This document shows, piece after piece, positions 1-9,144 of a DNA stretch of 64,000 nucleotides. Position 1 is the stretch's first letter, and the number at the start of each line of letters is the position of its first letter. Location of the stretch: positions 310,001 through 374,000 of the forward strand of contig JAEVYY010000009.1 of the NCBI GenBank assembly GCA_023392535.1, read 5' to 3'. A program made the position numbers and the translations under genes. This stretch comes from Bacillota bacterium (lineage in GTDB: Bacteria; Bacillota; Clostridia; Lachnospirales; Lachnospiraceae). The notes beneath the pieces are model-generated. The model was not told where the DNA came from. It saw only the letters and a list, made by a program, of their open reading frames with translations, and ran no database searches.

Positions 1-123
1 CTTGAATTTCATTGGAGCAGCATCATGGTTCATAATCTCTTCAAACGTATAATTTGCTCCTATATACACCGTTGAAAAATCTTCTAGTACATATTTATAG
101 TCATTTTCATGATTCCATTGCAT
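1..123 (-). CDS. Hypothetical protein, 5' part only (runs off the window)
   Basis: The reading frame opens with ATG at 123 on the minus strand and stays open to base 1, giving 41 residues that begin MQWNHENDYKYVLEDF and then run off the window. It overlaps the stop codon region of the sigma-like gene by 17 bases, the usual sign of translational coupling, so it is probably the third gene of that operon. The visible part is acidic and aromatic-rich with no motif I recognise. I cannot assign a function. Confidence 0.55.
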   Translation of the reverse strand, partial: MQWNHENDYKYVLEDFSTVYIGANYTFEEIMNHDAAPMKFK

Positions 124-862
124 TTTCTTCATCCTCAATGTATTCCATGCCGTGTGCCGTTATTTTTATAGCTTCTAACACTTCTTGTACGGTATAGTCT
201 GATTCCTGAACAAATTCTTCTATAGTAATCTTTCTACCGATATTTTCAGCCATTTCTTTCGACAAATCTGCAATCTTGTTAATTTTTCCTACCATTTTTT
301 TATCTTCGTCATCCGATTCCTGATACTCATTTATATGCTTTTCCATAGCATCCATTACTATTTTTATTAAGATTCCTTCTGCTTCTTTTACATCTTCTGC
401 ACATTCCAGCATCTTAACACCCAACGTAAGCGCAACATTTCCCTCACCGATCAAGTCCTCCACCAAGACTCCCTGTCCTGCATATAATTTTGATATTTCC
501 ACTACTTCCGGTAAATAAGCTACTATTAATTTCTCTTGTGCCTGTACATTACCCTTCATAGCAAGCTTCATAATATCTTCTCTCTGTTCCTTAGTACACT
601 GTTCCAGTAACTTCAATTCCAAAAGATAGATGTCCAAATAATGAACATCCTCTTCCGTCAGATATTCTTCCGGATCCACAAGATGATTAATGCCTATTTT
701 GTTTTGTTTTAGATACTCCTTGATTAGATCCAATTGTCCATTATCCAGTAGTATGTCATTAAAAAATTCCTTGATCTGATCTTCTGATACAACATTGCCC
801 TGTGATCTTGCAAGTTTAACTAAGTCATGTAACGCCGCTGCAAATGCTTTTTCTTTTTCCAC
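107..862 (-). CDS. Sigma-70-like protein without region 4
   Basis: This 251-residue, strongly acidic protein resembles sigma-70 factors only in part. Residues 5-40 look like a region 1.1 fold. Residues 108-151 (AQEKLIVAYLPEVVEISKLY, then VEDLIGEGNVAL) match the region 2 pattern of an early helix followed by D-L-I-x-E-G. Residues 190-236 look like region 3 (ITIEEFVQES). There is no region 4 helix-turn-helix and no basic, aromatic-rich region 2.4, so -35 and -10 recognition are not evident. It starts 2 bases after the rhomboid-like gene stops, in the same operon. It could be an anti-sigma decoy, a core-RNAP-binding regulator or a decayed sigma factor. The sigma-like fold is a confident reading; the function is open. 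Confidence 0.7.
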   Translation of the reverse strand: MEKEKAFAAALHDLVKLARSQGNVVSEDQIKEFFNDILLDNGQLDLIKEYLKQNKIGINHLVDPEEYLTEEDVHYLDIYLLELKLLEQCTKEQREDIMKLAMKGNVQAQEKLIVAYLPEVVEISKLYAGQGVLVEDLIGEGNVALTLGVKMLECAEDVKEAEGILIKIVMDAMEKHINEYQESDDEDKKMVGKINKIADLSKEMAENIGRKITIEEFVQESDYTVQEVLEAIKITAHGMEYIEDEENAMES

Positions 863-864
863 TA

Positions 865-1734
865 TTACTGTCTCCTAACATGTTCGTGTGTGAATAAATG
901 ATCCTGACAATATTCATAATTCCCATCACATTTAGAACAGAACCGGAATTCCAGATCCGGATGATCGAGCTCAGTGCGTCCACAAATCGCACACTTATGC
1001 TTCGTAATTCCCGTTGCTTTACGTACCTGCTTTTTATATACCGTTCTTCTGTGTATTTGTTTAGGCGACAAATGGTTTAAATTTCTGGTCAGTAAGAAAA
1101 ATACCACAAAACTCAATAGAGAAGCACCGATTACAAATTTCGTGATAAAACCACCGAAAACAAAACTATAAGCCAGCAGCACACCATCAATGATACCCAA
1201 CCATTTTACTTTGATCGGGATGATAAACATAAGTAAGACCTGTACCTCTGGAAAGGTTGCTGCAAATGCTAAAAAGATAGACATATTAATATAATACGTA
1301 CTGAACATCCTTCCCACAGAATAATAAATATCCGTTCCATAAGCCGACATATATTCTGCTCCTAATATACCTGTCTGCATACATAGATATAATAAAAAAC
1401 AACCCAACACGGTAAAAAGCATACCGGAAAAAATGTAAAGATTATAATAGAAAGTTCCCCATGTTCTCTCCAGACTGGTTCCGATCGAATAATAAAAGTA
1501 CAGCATAATAAGCGTAAATATATCAAAACTATCCGGCGGTACAAGAATCCATGTTACCACTCTCCAAATCTCACCATGTAAAATCCGATAGGGATTTAAA
1601 GATAGATAATTTATAAAGTCTGCATTGACAAAATTAATTGCATATCCAAAACCGTAGCAGATAATCAAACATAAAGACAGGTTCTGTATTGCATACCTGC
1701 CAAAATTTTTTTCAAATTTGTTCATGAAATTCAT
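865..1734 (-). CDS. Rhomboid-like membrane protein with C-terminal zinc ribbon; catalytic residues not seen
   Basis: This 289-residue protein has about six hydrophobic segments in the first 215 residues. The loop ILHGEIWRVVTW (51-62) and the segment YYSIGTSLERTWGTFYY (81-97) are typical of the rhomboid superfamily. The GxSG serine motif and the later catalytic histidine of active rhomboid proteases are not visible: the expected region reads YYINMSIFLAFAATFPE. It therefore looks like an inactive, derlin- or TMEM115-like member. The cytosolic tail carries a zinc-ribbon pattern (C248-x2-C251, C266-x2-C269, then C276 and H279). The start is supported by GGAGG six bases upstream. The sigma-like gene follows after 2 bases. 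A role in membrane-protein quality control or signalling is inference only. Confidence 0.75.
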   Translation of the reverse strand: MNFMNKFEKNFGRYAIQNLSLCLIICYGFGYAINFVNADFINYLSLNPYRILHGEIWRVVTWILVPPDSFDIFTLIMLYFYYSIGTSLERTWGTFYYNLYIFSGMLFTVLGCFLLYLCMQTGILGAEYMSAYGTDIYYSVGRMFSTYYINMSIFLAFAATFPEVQVLLMFIIPIKVKWLGIIDGVLLAYSFVFGGFITKFVIGASLLSFVVFFLLTRNLNHLSPKQIHRRTVYKKQVRKATGITKHKCAICGRTELDHPDLEFRFCSKCDGNYEYCQDHLFTHEHVRRQ

Positions 1735-1767
1735 ATTTGTCCTCCAAATGTAATATCTAATAGCTAA

Positions 1768-1796
1768 ATAATACCATTCCTTATTTTAAAAGTAAA
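1768..1796 (-). promoter_or_regulatory. Promoter of the rhomboid-like/sigma-like operon
   Basis: On the minus strand TTTACT (1796-1791) and TATTAT (1773-1768) are separated by exactly 17 bases and lie just upstream of the GGAGG and ATG of the rhomboid-like gene. This is a reasonable SigA-type promoter with a non-ideal -35. Confidence 0.5.
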
Positions 1797-1864
1797 CTGA
1801 AGTGAATAGAATTAAGTAAAAGTTTTTCTTCATTTCATATTTATTTAATACATCATTTATAACT

Positions 1865-1899
1865 TGTTCGTTGCACTTTAGCGAACAGTGTCGTATAAT
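1865..1899 (+). promoter_or_regulatory. Promoter of the activase gene with an overlapping palindrome
   Basis: TTGCAC (1871-1876) and TATAAT (1894-1899) are 17 bases apart, a strong SigA-type promoter. The palindrome TGTTCG (1865-1870) and CGAACA (1882-1887) straddles the -35 and looks like a repressor operator. The promoter lies inside the longest open frame, which begins at 1871, so translation must start further downstream, at 1946. Confidence 0.65.
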
Positions 1900-1945
1900 G
1901 TGTAAAGATTTCGAAAAACATATTAATAAGAAGAAAGGGCGAAAT

Positions 1946-4900
1946 ATGAGTACAAAAAACTATACTCTAGGGATTGATATTGGTTCTACTACAGTAAAAA
2001 TTGCAATTTTAGATGATGCCCATCAATTACTATTTTCTGATTATAGAAGACATTTTGCAAATATAAGAGAAACTTTAGCTGATTTATTACAAGAGGCTTT
2101 CTCAAAATTAGGTAATATTACTTTACATCCAATGATTACCGGTTCCGGTGGCCTGACTCTTGCCAATCATTTAGGAATCCCTTTTGTTCAGGAAGTGATT
2201 GCTGTCTCCACTGCTCTTCAAGAGGCAGCTCCCAAAACGGATGTTGCCATTGAATTAGGTGGTGAAGATGCAAAGATCATTTATTTTGAAGGTGGCAATG
2301 TGGAGCAGCGTATGAATGGTATCTGTGCAGGTGGTACCGGATCCTTTATCGATCAAATGGCTTCCTTATTGCAAACGGATGCTCCAGGACTAAATGAATA
2401 TGCAAAAAATTATAATTCCCTCTATACAATTGCTGCCCGCTGCGGTGTATTTGCCAAATCAGATATTCAACCATTAATCAATGAAGGGGCTACTAAGGAA
2501 GATCTGTCAGCTTCTATTTTCCAGGCAGTTGTCAATCAGACCATCAGTGGTCTTGCATGTGGGAAACCAATTCGTGGACACGTAGCCTTTCTGGGTGGAC
2601 CACTTCATTTTTTATCAGAACTCAAAGAAGCATTTATCCGAACTTTAGATTTAGATGAAGAACATACGATTGAAATTGGTCATTCCCATCTGTTTGCCGC
2701 TATTGGTTCTGCTCTTAGTTTCAAACCGGAGGTTTCATTTCGCTTATCGGAACTGCTTGCTAAATTGAATTCCAATATCAAAATGGAATTTGAGGTAGAT
2801 CGTATGGAGCCACTTTTTGCTTCTACAGAAGAGTATCATGCTTTTCGGACAAGACATGAAGGTCATAAAATTGCAAAAAGTGAATTAACAGACTACAAGG
2901 GCAATTGTTACCTCGGAATAGATGCTGGGAGTACCACTACGAAGGTCGCTTTAGTAGGGGAAGACGGTACACTTCTCTATTCCTTTTATAGCAGTAACAA
3001 TGGTAGTCCGCTTCGTACTGCTATCTCTGCCATACAGGAGATATATACGTTACTTCCAAAAGATGCTATCATTGTCCGTTCCTGCTCAACCGGTTACGGT
3101 GAGGCACTTATGAAAGCTGCATTCCTTCTTGACGACGGTGAGGTCGAAACAGTAGCTCATTATTATGCAGCTGCTTTCTTTGATCCAAACGTTGACTGTA
3201 TTCTGGATATTGGCGGACAGGATATGAAATGTATTAAAATTAAGAATCAAACAGTAGATAGTGTTCTGTTAAATGAGGCATGTTCTTCTGGTTGTGGTTC
3301 TTTCATTGAAACATTTGCAAAGTCTTTGAATTATAGCGTTCAAGATTTTGCAAAAGCAGCACTATTTGCTAAAAATCCTGTCGATTTAGGAACACGTTGT
3401 ACCGTTTTTATGAATTCCAAAGTAAAACAGGCACAGAAAGAAGGGGCAGATGTATCCGATATTTCTGCTGGTCTTGCTTATTCAGTAATTAAGAATGCTA
3501 TTTATAAAGTTATTAAAGTATCAGATGCCTCCGAGCTTGGTACCAGGATCGTAGTGCAAGGTGGTACCTTTTACAATGATGCTGTTCTTCGCAGTTTTGA
3601 AAAGATAGCCAATTGCGAAGCGATCAGACCTGATATCGCAGGTATTATGGGGGCGTTCGGAGCCGCATTAATTGCCAGAGAGCGTTATCAGGCAGAAGAT
3701 CAATATACGACAACTATGCTTTCTATTGACCGAATTAATACGCTTGAATTTTCTACTAATATGGCAAAATGCAAAGGCTGTACGAACAGTTGTCGTCTTA
3801 CGATCAATAAATTTACTGGCGGTCGGCAGTATATTTCCGGAAACCGCTGTGAAAGAGGTCTTGGGAAACAGAAAAATGCAAATAATGTACCAAATTTATA
3901 TGATTACAAATTGCAACGTCTCTTTACGTATGAACCGCTTCCACTTAATGAAGCCATCAGAGGACGTGTTGGAATTCCACGCGTATTGAACATGTATGAA
4001 AATTATCCGTTCTGGTATACTTTTTTTACAGAATTGAAGTACCAGGTAGTGCTCTCTCCAAGTTCAACGCATAAAATTTATGAATTGGGAATCGAGTCTA
4101 TCCCAAGCGAATCGGAATGTTATCCTGCAAAGCTAGCACACGGCCATGTAACTTGGTTGATCAAACAAGGCCTCGATTTTATATTCTATCCTTCTCTTTT
4201 CTATGAAAGGAATGAATTTGATGAGGCAAGCAATCACTACAACTGTCCTATTGTTACTTCCTATTCCGAAAATATAAAGAATAATATTGATGAAATTGGA
4301 CAAGGGAATATCAATTTTATGAATCCCTTTATGGCATTCACAAATCTTACTACCGTAACCAATGCACTGTTAAAAGCATTCCCTGAAATTGAATCTTCCG
4401 AGATCAGAATGGCCACAAGAAAGGCATGGGATGAATTGGATTATGCACATAAAGACATACAAAAAAAAGGCGAAGAAGTCATAAATTATCTGAACGAGAC
4501 TGGAAAGCGTGGAATCGTTCTTGCCGGCAGACCATACCATATTGATCCTGAAATCAATCACGGAATACCAGAATTAATAAACTCTTATGATATTGCAGTA
4601 TTGACAGAAGATTCTGTGTCACATTTAGCCAAACCAGAACGTCCTCTTATCGTTTCTGATCAATGGATGTATCATTCCAGGCTATATGCCGCTGCAAGTT
4701 ATGTAAAGGCTACCGACAATATTGATCTGATACAACTGAATTCCTTTGGGTGCGGACTTGACGCAGTGACCACAGATCAGGTAAATGATATCTTATCCCA
4801 TTCCGATAAGATTTACACTTGCTTGAAAATTGATGAAGTGAATAATTTAGGTGCTGCAAGAATCCGCATACGTTCCTTATTGTCTGCTATAAAAGTACGT

Positions 4901-6181
4901 GAACGTAAGCACCAAACACGCAAAGTGCAGTCTTCTGCCATGAAACGCGCTCTTTTTACAGAGGAAATGCGTAAAAATTATACTATTTTATGCCCTCAAA
5001 TGTCTCCGATTCATTTTGATATCCTTCAATCCGCATTCCGTGCCTCTGGATATAACCTGGAAGTTTTGTCTAACGACAATAAAGGGGCTGTAGATGTTGG
5101 ATTAAAATATGTAAATAACGATGCTTGCTATCCTTCTCTGATCGTTGTCGGGCAGATTATGGAGGCCGTATTATCCGGTAAGTATGATACAGACCGTTTG
5201 GCAATCATTATGTCACAAACCGGTGGAGGCTGTCGTGCTACAAATTATATAGGTTTTATCCGCAGGGCTCTGGAAAAAGCTGGTTATCCTGATATTCCTG
5301 TTATCTCCATTTCTTTATCTAAATTAGAAATGAATCCCGGATTTCACTTGTCACCTGATCTTCTTCTGCGTCTTGTGTATGGTGCAATCTTCGGAGATAT
5401 TTTTATGCGCTGTGTTTACCGCATGCGCCCGTATGAAGCGGTTCCTGGTTCCGTTGACAAAGTGCACGATAAATGGAAACAAAGATGTATGGAATTTATA
5501 TCCAGAAAGTATTTGAGCTACCATACTTTTAATCGCATCTGTCGTGATATCATAGCGGAATTTGACCAAATTGAAATTACAGACGAGAAAAAACCTCGTG
5601 TTGGTATTGTTGGAGAGATTCTTGTGAAATTCTCTCCTGTTGCAAACAATGAGCTGGTAAAATTATTAGAAGCGGAAGGTGTTGAAGCCGTCGTTCCAGA
5701 TCTACTTGATTTCATGCTATATTGTTTTTACAATCAAATCTATAAAGCAGAAGAATTAGGTACTAGTAAAAAGGCTGCCTTTGTTGCAAAGCTTGGAATC
5801 AAAGCAATTGAATTTTTCCGTGGAACAGCAAACCGCTCTTTTCAGAAAAGTAAACATTTTACTCCATCTGCACACATTACAGAGTTGGCCGATTATGCAA
5901 GACCTATTGTTTCCATCGGTAATCAGACCGGTGAAGGTTGGTTCTTAACCGGTGAAATGTTAGAACTAATACATGATGGAGTTAACAATATTGTCTGTAC
6001 ACAACCTTTTGGTTGCCTTCCAAACCATGTGGTAGGTAAGGGTGTGATTAAAGAACTGCGTCGCAGACATCCTCTTTCCAATATAGTAGCCATCGATTTT
6101 GATCCTGGTGCCAGTGAAGTAAATCAATTAAATCGTATAAAACTAATGCTATCAACGGCAAATAAGAATCTTCATAATTAG
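1946..6181 (+). CDS. 2-hydroxyacyl-CoA dehydratase activase-related protein (BcrAD/BadFG ATPase plus DUF2229)
   Basis: This 1411-residue protein fuses two ASKHA ATPase domains of the BcrA/BadF/HgdC family. The first phosphate loop is GIDIGSTTVKIAI near residue 9 and the second is GIDAGSTTTKVAL near 321. A cysteine cluster (CKGCTNSC near 608, with CERG later) is followed by a DUF2229-type C-terminal half containing GRPYHIDPEINHG. Activases of this family hold a [4Fe-4S] cluster and drive ATP-dependent one-electron transfer to 2-hydroxyacyl-CoA dehydratases. This long stand-alone form is common in clostridia and its own substrate is not established. No dehydratase subunit genes are nearby. ATG 1946 was chosen because the promoter covers the longer frame and an AGAAAGGG site precedes it. 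It is monocistronic, ending at a palindromic terminator. Confidence 0.85.
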   Translation: MSTKNYTLGIDIGSTTVKIAILDDAHQLLFSDYRRHFANIRETLADLLQEAFSKLGNITLHPMITGSGGLTLANHLGIPFVQEVIAVSTALQEAAPKTDVAIELGGEDAKIIYFEGGNVEQRMNGICAGGTGSFIDQMASLLQTDAPGLNEYAKNYNSLYTIAARCGVFAKSDIQPLINEGATKEDLSASIFQAVVNQTISGLACGKPIRGHVAFLGGPLHFLSELKEAFIRTLDLDEEHTIEIGHSHLFAAIGSALSFKPEVSFRLSELLAKLNSNIKMEFEVDRMEPLFASTEEYHAFRTRHEGHKIAKSELTDYKGNCYLGIDAGSTTTKVALVGEDGTLLYSFYSSNNGSPLRTAISAIQEIYTLLPKDAIIVRSCSTGYGEALMKAAFLLDDGEVETVAHYYAAAFFDPNVDCILDIGGQDMKCIKIKNQTVDSVLLNEACSSGCGSFIETFAKSLNYSVQDFAKAALFAKNPVDLGTRCTVFMNSKVKQAQKEGADVSDISAGLAYSVIKNAIYKVIKVSDASELGTRIVVQGGTFYNDAVLRSFEKIANCEAIRPDIAGIMGAFGAALIARERYQAEDQYTTTMLSIDRINTLEFSTNMAKCKGCTNSCRLTINKFTGGRQYISGNRCERGLGKQKNANNVPNLYDYKLQRLFTYEPLPLNEAIRGRVGIPRVLNMYENYPFWYTFFTELKYQVVLSPSSTHKIYELGIESIPSESECYPAKLAHGHVTWLIKQGLDFIFYPSLFYERNEFDEASNHYNCPIVTSYSENIKNNIDEIGQGNINFMNPFMAFTNLTTVTNALLKAFPEIESSEIRMATRKAWDELDYAHKDIQKKGEEVINYLNETGKRGIVLAGRPYHIDPEINHGIPELINSYDIAVLTEDSVSHLAKPERPLIVSDQWMYHSRLYAAASYVKATDNIDLIQLNSFGCGLDAVTTDQVNDILSHSDKIYTCLKIDEVNNLGAARIRIRSLLSAIKVRERKHQTRKVQSSAMKRALFTEEMRKNYTILCPQMSPIHFDILQSAFRASGYNLEVLSNDNKGAVDVGLKYVNNDACYPSLIVVGQIMEAVLSGKYDTDRLAIIMSQTGGGCRATNYIGFIRRALEKAGYPDIPVISISLSKLEMNPGFHLSPDLLLRLVYGAIFGDIFMRCVYRMRPYEAVPGSVDKVHDKWKQRCMEFISRKYLSYHTFNRICRDIIAEFDQIEITDEKKPRVGIVGEILVKFSPVANNELVKLLEAEGVEAVVPDLLDFMLYCFYNQIYKAEELGTSKKAAFVAKLGIKAIEFFRGTANRSFQKSKHFTPSAHITELADYARPIVSIGNQTGEGWFLTGEMLELIHDGVNNIVCTQPFGCLPNHVVGKGVIKELRRRHPLSNIVAIDFDPGASEVNQLNRIKLMLSTANKNLHN

Positions 6182-6200
6182 ACAATTTACATCTTACTAC

Positions 6201-6265
6201 AAAATGATGCACAACATAGTTTATGCAGAAGTGCTCTGCGAACAAACTATGTTGTGCATCATTTT
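6201..6265. repeat. Palindromic repeat, copy 1; probable bidirectional terminator
   Basis: Two perfect 22-base arms (6201-6222 and 6244-6265) flank a smaller hairpin, GCAGA (6225-6229) with TCTGC (6235-6239). The right arm ends in a T-run, so it can terminate the activase gene, and the mirrored T-run can end the fructokinase operon. The arms carry ATGCACAAC-x-TAGTT, the same core as the large palindrome at 45545-45738. That shared core, and similar flanks such as CAATTT about 15-20 bases outside the arm, make this look like one of a dispersed repeat family and not a simple terminator. Confidence 0.7.
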
Positions 6266-6290
6266 TTATATAGAGGTGATCTAACTATTT

Positions 6291-7265
6291 TTATTTATTA
6301 CTGTGTTTTAGTATTAACTTTTCTACTTCTTCCCGTTCCGGCATCACACGCAACGCTCCCTTTCTGGTCGTTATGATAGATGCTGCCGCATTCGCAAATG
6401 TCAGCATTTGACGTAAATCATCTTCATTCAGGTTTTCCAGTCCGTATTCCAATACAAAGTGAAGAATACAACCTCCAAAAGTGTCACCTGCACCCGTTGT
6501 CTCAATGGTATTTTCCTGTAAGAATGGTTTCACTTCTACATGAAAATCCTTGTAATAGGCACGACTTCCATCTTTTCCCATGGATACTAAAATTAATGGA
6601 ATAGTATTTATTTCACGGATTTTTTCAACTCCTTTGGTAAAATCTGTTTCACCAGTCAGCCATTGAATCTCATTATCAGAAATTTTCAGAATATCACACT
6701 GTCCGATTCCATATAGTACTTGTTCCTTCGCCTCCTCCAGTGAATTCCATAATGGTTCTCTTAAATTAGGATCAAATGATATCAGTGCTCCACTCTCTTT
6801 CGCAATTTGGATTGCTTTCTTAGTCGCGATTCTTACTGCATCATGTGTCATTGATAAGGTTCCAAAATGAAATATTCTCGTATTTCGGAGCATAGACTCA
6901 TCCAATTCATCTTCCCTTAACAGCATATCAGCCCCTGGATTTCGGTAAAAAGAAAAGTCCCTGTCACCGTCTGCAAAGGTCTGTACAAAAGCTAGTGTTG
7001 TTCTTGCATTATGATCTACCAAAAGATTACTTGTATCAATATGGATTGCTTCTAATGTCTTCTTTAACCTCTCTCCAAAAATATCTTTTCCTACTTTTCC
7101 AATAAAAGCTGTCTTATGATTCAGGCGGTTCAACATGGCAAGCACATTACATGGTGCTCCTCCCGGATTTGCCTCAAAAATCGTGTTTCCCTGCTCACTT
7201 AATCCATTATCGGTAAAATCAATCAATAACTCACCCAGAGCTATCACATCGTACTTTTTATTCAT
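6291..7265 (-). CDS. PfkB-family sugar kinase, probable fructokinase
   Basis: This 324-residue cytoplasmic kinase has the PfkB/ribokinase landmarks: the N-terminal GELLIDF, a sugar-binding GGAPCN loop (35-40), a DPNLREPLW motif (165-173) of the fructokinase subgroup, and the GAGDTFGG anion hole with catalytic Asp261. It should transfer phosphate from ATP to fructose or a related ketose, feeding glycolysis. It lies 31 bases after a LacI-type regulator gene in the same direction, so the pair is probably co-transcribed and the regulator probably responds to the substrate or its phosphate. No transporter or hydrolase is adjacent. Fructokinase is the best call; other PfkB sugars are possible. Confidence 0.85.
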   Translation of the reverse strand: MNKKYDVIALGELLIDFTDNGLSEQGNTIFEANPGGAPCNVLAMLNRLNHKTAFIGKVGKDIFGERLKKTLEAIHIDTSNLLVDHNARTTLAFVQTFADGDRDFSFYRNPGADMLLREDELDESMLRNTRIFHFGTLSMTHDAVRIATKKAIQIAKESGALISFDPNLREPLWNSLEEAKEQVLYGIGQCDILKISDNEIQWLTGETDFTKGVEKIREINTIPLILVSMGKDGSRAYYKDFHVEVKPFLQENTIETTGAGDTFGGCILHFVLEYGLENLNEDDLRQMLTFANAAASIITTRKGALRVMPEREEVEKLILKHSNK

Positions 7266-7296
7266 ATCTTTTCCTCACTATTCTAGTATTTTTTAT

Positions 7297-8273
7297 TTAA
7301 GTTGAATCCCTTTTAACAAGAGTGACCGGAAGCCTAATCCTTTCCGGAACCGTTTCCTGTCTCAAAATTTTTTCTATATAAATCACTGCCCATTCTGCCA
7401 TTTCATCTATTGGCTGTCGTATGGTTGTAATGGTAGGGGTAGTAAGCTTTGCAATATTTACATCATCAAAACCCACTAATTTAATCTGATCTGGTATCTT
7501 GATATTCATTTCTGAACATACCTGAATTGTTTGTGCCGCTATCAAATCGCTACTTGCAAAAATACCGTCTACATCTGGAGTTTTTTTTAATGCTTGCCTG
7601 ATATATTCATAATAATCAAGTGTATGATAGATCATTTTCGTATTCTGGACTTCCGTATGTGTGACCCCATATTCTTCACAAACCCTTATAAATCCCTCTG
7701 CTCTTGCATCTGCCGGCATATTTTCATTCTTTATGCCACTTAAGTGAAGCAATTTTCTACAACCACAAGAAACCAGGTGCTCTGTCGCCAATCTCCCTCC
7801 CTGATAATTATCACATTCAATTCCTAAAATTCCAGCCTCCAGATTCTGTTCTATGGTGATGACCGGAATATCCTGATATAGCAAGCTAGTGAAATCTACA
7901 AGACGACTACAAAATATAATTCCAGTGACACAGTTGCTCTTACACATCTCAATATATTGTAACTCTTTTTCATTTTTCCCTTTCGTATTACATAGCAATA
8001 TTTTATATCCCCTATTTGCTGCCACAGTTTCTAAATTGCTAATTAACTTGGCAAAATAAGGATGTTCAATATGTGGAACGATAACTCCTATTGTATTAGT
8101 TCTATGTTTTATAAGAGACCTCGCCAATTCGTTTGGCTGATATTTTAACTCTTTCATTACATCAAATATTTTTTCTCTCGTCTTTTCGCTAATGTATCCC
8201 CGATTATTGATGCCCTGGATACCGTTGTGACTGTGACCCCTGCCCGTTCTGCCACATCCTTAAGCGTTACCAT
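7297..8273 (-). pseudogene. LacI-family transcriptional repressor, frameshifted in the DNA-binding domain
   Basis: From ATG 8273 the frame reads MVTLKDVAERAGVTVTTVSR, a textbook LacI helix-turn-helix, then loses the family pattern and stops after about 20 further codons. The next frame resumes exactly where expected (INNRGYISEKTREKIFDVM) and continues through the sugar-binding domain (NTIGVIVPHIEHPYF, DGIFASSDLIAA, VGFDD) to the stop at 7297. A single missing base near 8212-8216, in the codon after VSR, explains this. An internal ATG at 8157 would give a 286-residue protein without a DNA-binding domain. It is either a true null mutation, leaving the downstream fructokinase constitutive, or a sequencing error. 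Confidence 0.8.
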
Positions 8274-8323
8274 TTATTACCTCCTCTCACTATAAAATAT
8301 CAAATTTTCTATTTTGTTATCTA

Positions 8324-9100
8324 TTATCCTAAAGCTACATCTAAAATCATCATCACAATAAATCCAATTGCAAAACCAATAGTTCCGATATTTGAGTGCT
8401 CTCCCTGGGAGGCTTCTGGAAGTAACTCTTCAATCACTACATAAAGCATGGCTCCGGCAGCAAAGGATAGTAAATAAGGTAGTATTGGCACTACATAAGA
8501 AGTCAATAAGACGGTAAGCAAGGCTGCGATCGGTTCCACGATACCAGATAAAGTTCCATAGGAAAAAGCTTTTCTTCTGCTATTCCCTTCACTTCGCAAA
8601 GGCAAAGATATGATAGCACCTTCCGGAAAATTCTGTATGGCTATCCCGATTGCCAAAGCAAAGGCACCTGCAAGTGTAATTCCCGATTCCCCGCTCAATA
8701 GTCCTGCAAAAACAACACCAACAGCCATTCCTTCTGGAATATTATGTAAAGTCACTGCTAGAACCAGCATTGTTGTTTTTTTTAGTCCAGTATGCGGTCC
8801 TTCTGGCGTATTGCTATTTAAATGTAGATGGGGGATCAATTTATCCATTGCATATAAAAATGCCATTCCAACAGCCAGACCCACTGCCGCCGGAATAAAT
8901 GCCAGTCTTCCCATGTGTTCTGACATATCGATTGCCGGTAGAAGTAATGACCATACAGAGGCTGCTACCATAACTCCTGATGCAAATCCCAGTAACGATT
9001 TCTGTATCAAAGGATTTATTTCATTTTTTAAGAAGAACACACATGAAGCACCTAGTGTAGTACCAATAAATGGAACCATTATTCCTAGTACGATATTCAT
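8324..9100 (-). CDS. ZIP-family divalent metal transporter
   Basis: This 258-residue membrane protein has the ZIP hallmarks: HNIPEGMAVGV in one helix and NFPEGAIISLPL in the next, which together form the binuclear metal site, and a histidine-containing central loop (PHLHLNS). ZIP proteins of this ZupT-like size import Zn, Fe or Mn down a gradient across the cytoplasmic membrane. ATG 9100 is preferred over GTG 9109 because AAGGTG lies at proper spacing and the GTG is part of that site. It stands alone between the LacI-type gene and a lipoprotein gene, and I see no obvious metalloregulator box in the short upstream gap. Metal specificity cannot be read from sequence. Confidence 0.88.
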   Translation of the reverse strand: MNIVLGIMVPFIGTTLGASCVFFLKNEINPLIQKSLLGFASGVMVAASVWSLLLPAIDMSEHMGRLAFIPAAVGLAVGMAFLYAMDKLIPHLHLNSNTPEGPHTGLKKTTMLVLAVTLHNIPEGMAVGVVFAGLLSGESGITLAGAFALAIGIAIQNFPEGAIISLPLRSEGNSRRKAFSYGTLSGIVEPIAALLTVLLTSYVVPILPYLLSFAAGAMLYVVIEELLPEASQGEHSNIGTIGFAIGFIVMMILDVALG

Positions 9101-9144
9101 TTTTGTCACCTTCTCTTTCCAATTTTTGTACTTTTATTCCTTTA

